Shown: positions 6,163 through 6,887 of the stretch, in pieces
Layout: each line of letters opens with the position of its first letter
How positions within the stretch are numbered: the stretch's first letter is position 1
Assembly (NCBI GenBank): GCA_030533315.1
Contig: JAUNJL010000099.1
Location: forward strand, 1-6,887
Source of the DNA: Eubacteriales bacterium
Lineage (GTDB): Bacteria; Bacillota_A; Clostridia; Lachnospirales; Lachnospiraceae
Reading direction: 5' to 3'
DNA: 6,887 bases
Position numbers and translations under genes: made by a program
Notes under the pieces: generated by a model
Database searches by the model: none
Seen by the model: only the letters and a program-made list of their open reading frames with translations
Told to the model about the DNA's origin: nothing

Positions 6163-6192
6163 TTTTCTTTAGGAGAGGAATGGGTGTATAAT
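6163..6192 (+). promoter_or_regulatory. Predicted promoter of the LUD-domain gene
   Basis: A perfect TATAAT is at 6187-6192. The best -35 candidate is a poor TTTTCT at 6163-6168 (18-base spacer), in a pyrimidine-rich run. Transcription would begin near 6199, about 40 bases before the ATG. The weak -35 suggests low basal activity or help from an activator. Confidence 0.55.
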
Positions 6193-6239
6193 GTTTCCAG
6201 GGCTTCGGCCAAAAAATAACGAAAGGAGTTCTTCACCAC

Positions 6240-6875
6240 ATGTCCTACATTACAGAAAGCTACGCACACACAGCAGAGGTTTTAACAAAAAAGTTCCAAA
6301 AAAGAGGGATGGAGGCCGTCTACTGCCCCACCGCTGCCGAGGCGAGAGAGCAGATCCTCTCCATGATCCCGGAAGGCTCCTCCGTGACCTGGGGCGGCAG
6401 TGAGTCCATGGCACAGGCCGGCGTCTTTTGTGCCGTCCAGGACGGTCCCTATCACTTTATCGACCGAAAAAGTGCTTCCACGCCGGAGGAGGCAAGGGCT
6501 CTCTACGGCCAGATCGTCTGCGCCGACTATTTTCTCACCAGCACCAACGCCTTCACCAAGGAGGGAGAGCTGGTAAACATCGACGGAAACGCCAACCGGG
6601 TCGCCTGCATTTCCCACGGCCCCGCCCATGTCATCGTGCTGGCCAGCATGGACAAGCTGTGCGGCAATATCCAGGAGGCCATGACCCGCATCCGTACCCA
6701 TGCCTGTCCTCCCAATGCGATCCGGGTAAAAGCGGACACTCCCTGCGCCAAGACCGGCCTGTGTGCGGACTGCGTCAGCCCTGACTGCATCTGCTGCCAG
6801 ATCCTGGTCACCCGCTATTCCCGGACTCCCGGCAGGATCCAGATCGTTCTCTGCGGAGAAAAGCTGGGCTTTTAA
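6240..6875 (+). CDS. LUD-domain protein (LutC/YkgG-like, formerly DUF162)
   Basis: This 211-residue cytoplasmic protein has features of the LUD family: WGGSESMAQAG at residues 51-61, then LTSTNAFTKEGELVNIDGNANRVA at about 99-122, which matches the family's conserved core. The family includes LutB/LutC proteins for lactate oxidation, but many stand-alone members in Clostridia have no assigned reaction. The C-terminus is cysteine-rich: Cys169, 175, 178, 183, 185 and 186 within TPCAKTGLCADC and SPDCICC. This is a possible metal or Fe-S site (inference). The start has AAAGGAG at 6222-6228, eleven bases upstream. No lutA/lutB partner is in the window; its only visible neighbour is the divergent surface-protein operon. 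The stop is 12 bases before the right edge, so a downstream partner could lie outside. Confidence 0.92.
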   Translation: MSYITESYAHTAEVLTKKFQKRGMEAVYCPTAAEAREQILSMIPEGSSVTWGGSESMAQAGVFCAVQDGPYHFIDRKSASTPEEARALYGQIVCADYFLTSTNAFTKEGELVNIDGNANRVACISHGPAHVIVLASMDKLCGNIQEAMTRIRTHACPPNAIRVKADTPCAKTGLCADCVSPDCICCQILVTRYSRTPGRIQIVLCGEKLGF

Positions 6876-6887
6876 ATCCTGCATCAA

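Larger units (their letters stand above)
5913..6239. other. Divergent intergenic region between the surface-protein operon and the LUD gene
   Basis: This 327-base stretch has no credible gene. It holds the minus-strand operon promoter (6025-6053), that operon's leader with a hairpin (5954-5980), and the -10 element and ribosome binding site of the plus-strand LUD gene. Between about 6054 and 6160 I see nothing recognisable apart from A-rich and CCACC-rich patches. Confidence 0.7.

Noticed and set aside
4926..6191. Long plus-strand frame of 421 residues opposite the two surface-protein genes
   Set aside because: The minus-strand genes have signal peptides, repeats, ribosome binding sites and a promoter. 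The plus frame has no domain, no Shine-Dalgarno sequence and is an antisense shadow.

Overview
The window looks like chromosomal DNA from a Gram-positive anaerobe of the Clostridia, most likely a Lachnospiraceae-type gut bacterium. This is inferred from AGGAG-type ribosome binding sites, sigma-A-like promoters, secreted proteins with aromatic/glycine cell-wall-binding repeats, a membrane Ser/Thr kinase, and the style of the arginyl-tRNA synthetase. No species can be named from sequence alone. There are six protein genes: five on the minus strand and one on the plus strand at the right end. I see no tRNA, rRNA, CRISPR array, insertion sequence or phage gene.

Left part (1-2175, read right to left): a promoter with an extended -10 drives a transmembrane Ser/Thr protein kinase. 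The kinase stop codon overlaps the start of a second gene by four bases (ATGA). That second gene encodes an exported or membrane-anchored protein with an acidic segment, a Pro/Thr/Ala-rich linker and the start of a probable beta-sandwich domain. It runs off the left edge of the window. The pair looks like a translationally coupled signalling or cell-envelope unit.

Middle (2285-4276): argS, the housekeeping arginyl-tRNA synthetase, ends in a clear intrinsic terminator. Its probable start (4115) lies 27 codons inside the longest open frame. Its leader holds two inverted repeats, one a GC-rich hairpin without a T-run.

Right part (4277-6053): two tandem genes for secreted cell-wall-binding-repeat proteins are separated by only 19 bases. 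The first ends in a domain reminiscent of BamE/BLIP-like folds, and the second in a transglutaminase-like domain with a Cys-His-Asp triad. Both are expressed from one near-consensus promoter (TTGCCA-17-TATAAT) through a leader of about 105 nt that contains a strong hairpin.

Divergent from this operon is a LUD-domain protein (6240-6875, plus strand) with a cysteine-rich C-terminus, served by its own -10 element and Shine-Dalgarno sequence. The most interesting items are the non-RD kinase coupled to a low-complexity exported protein, the two-gene surface-protein operon with its structured leader, and the regulatory hairpins in front of argS and the kinase. Nothing here amounts to a demonstrably new system.
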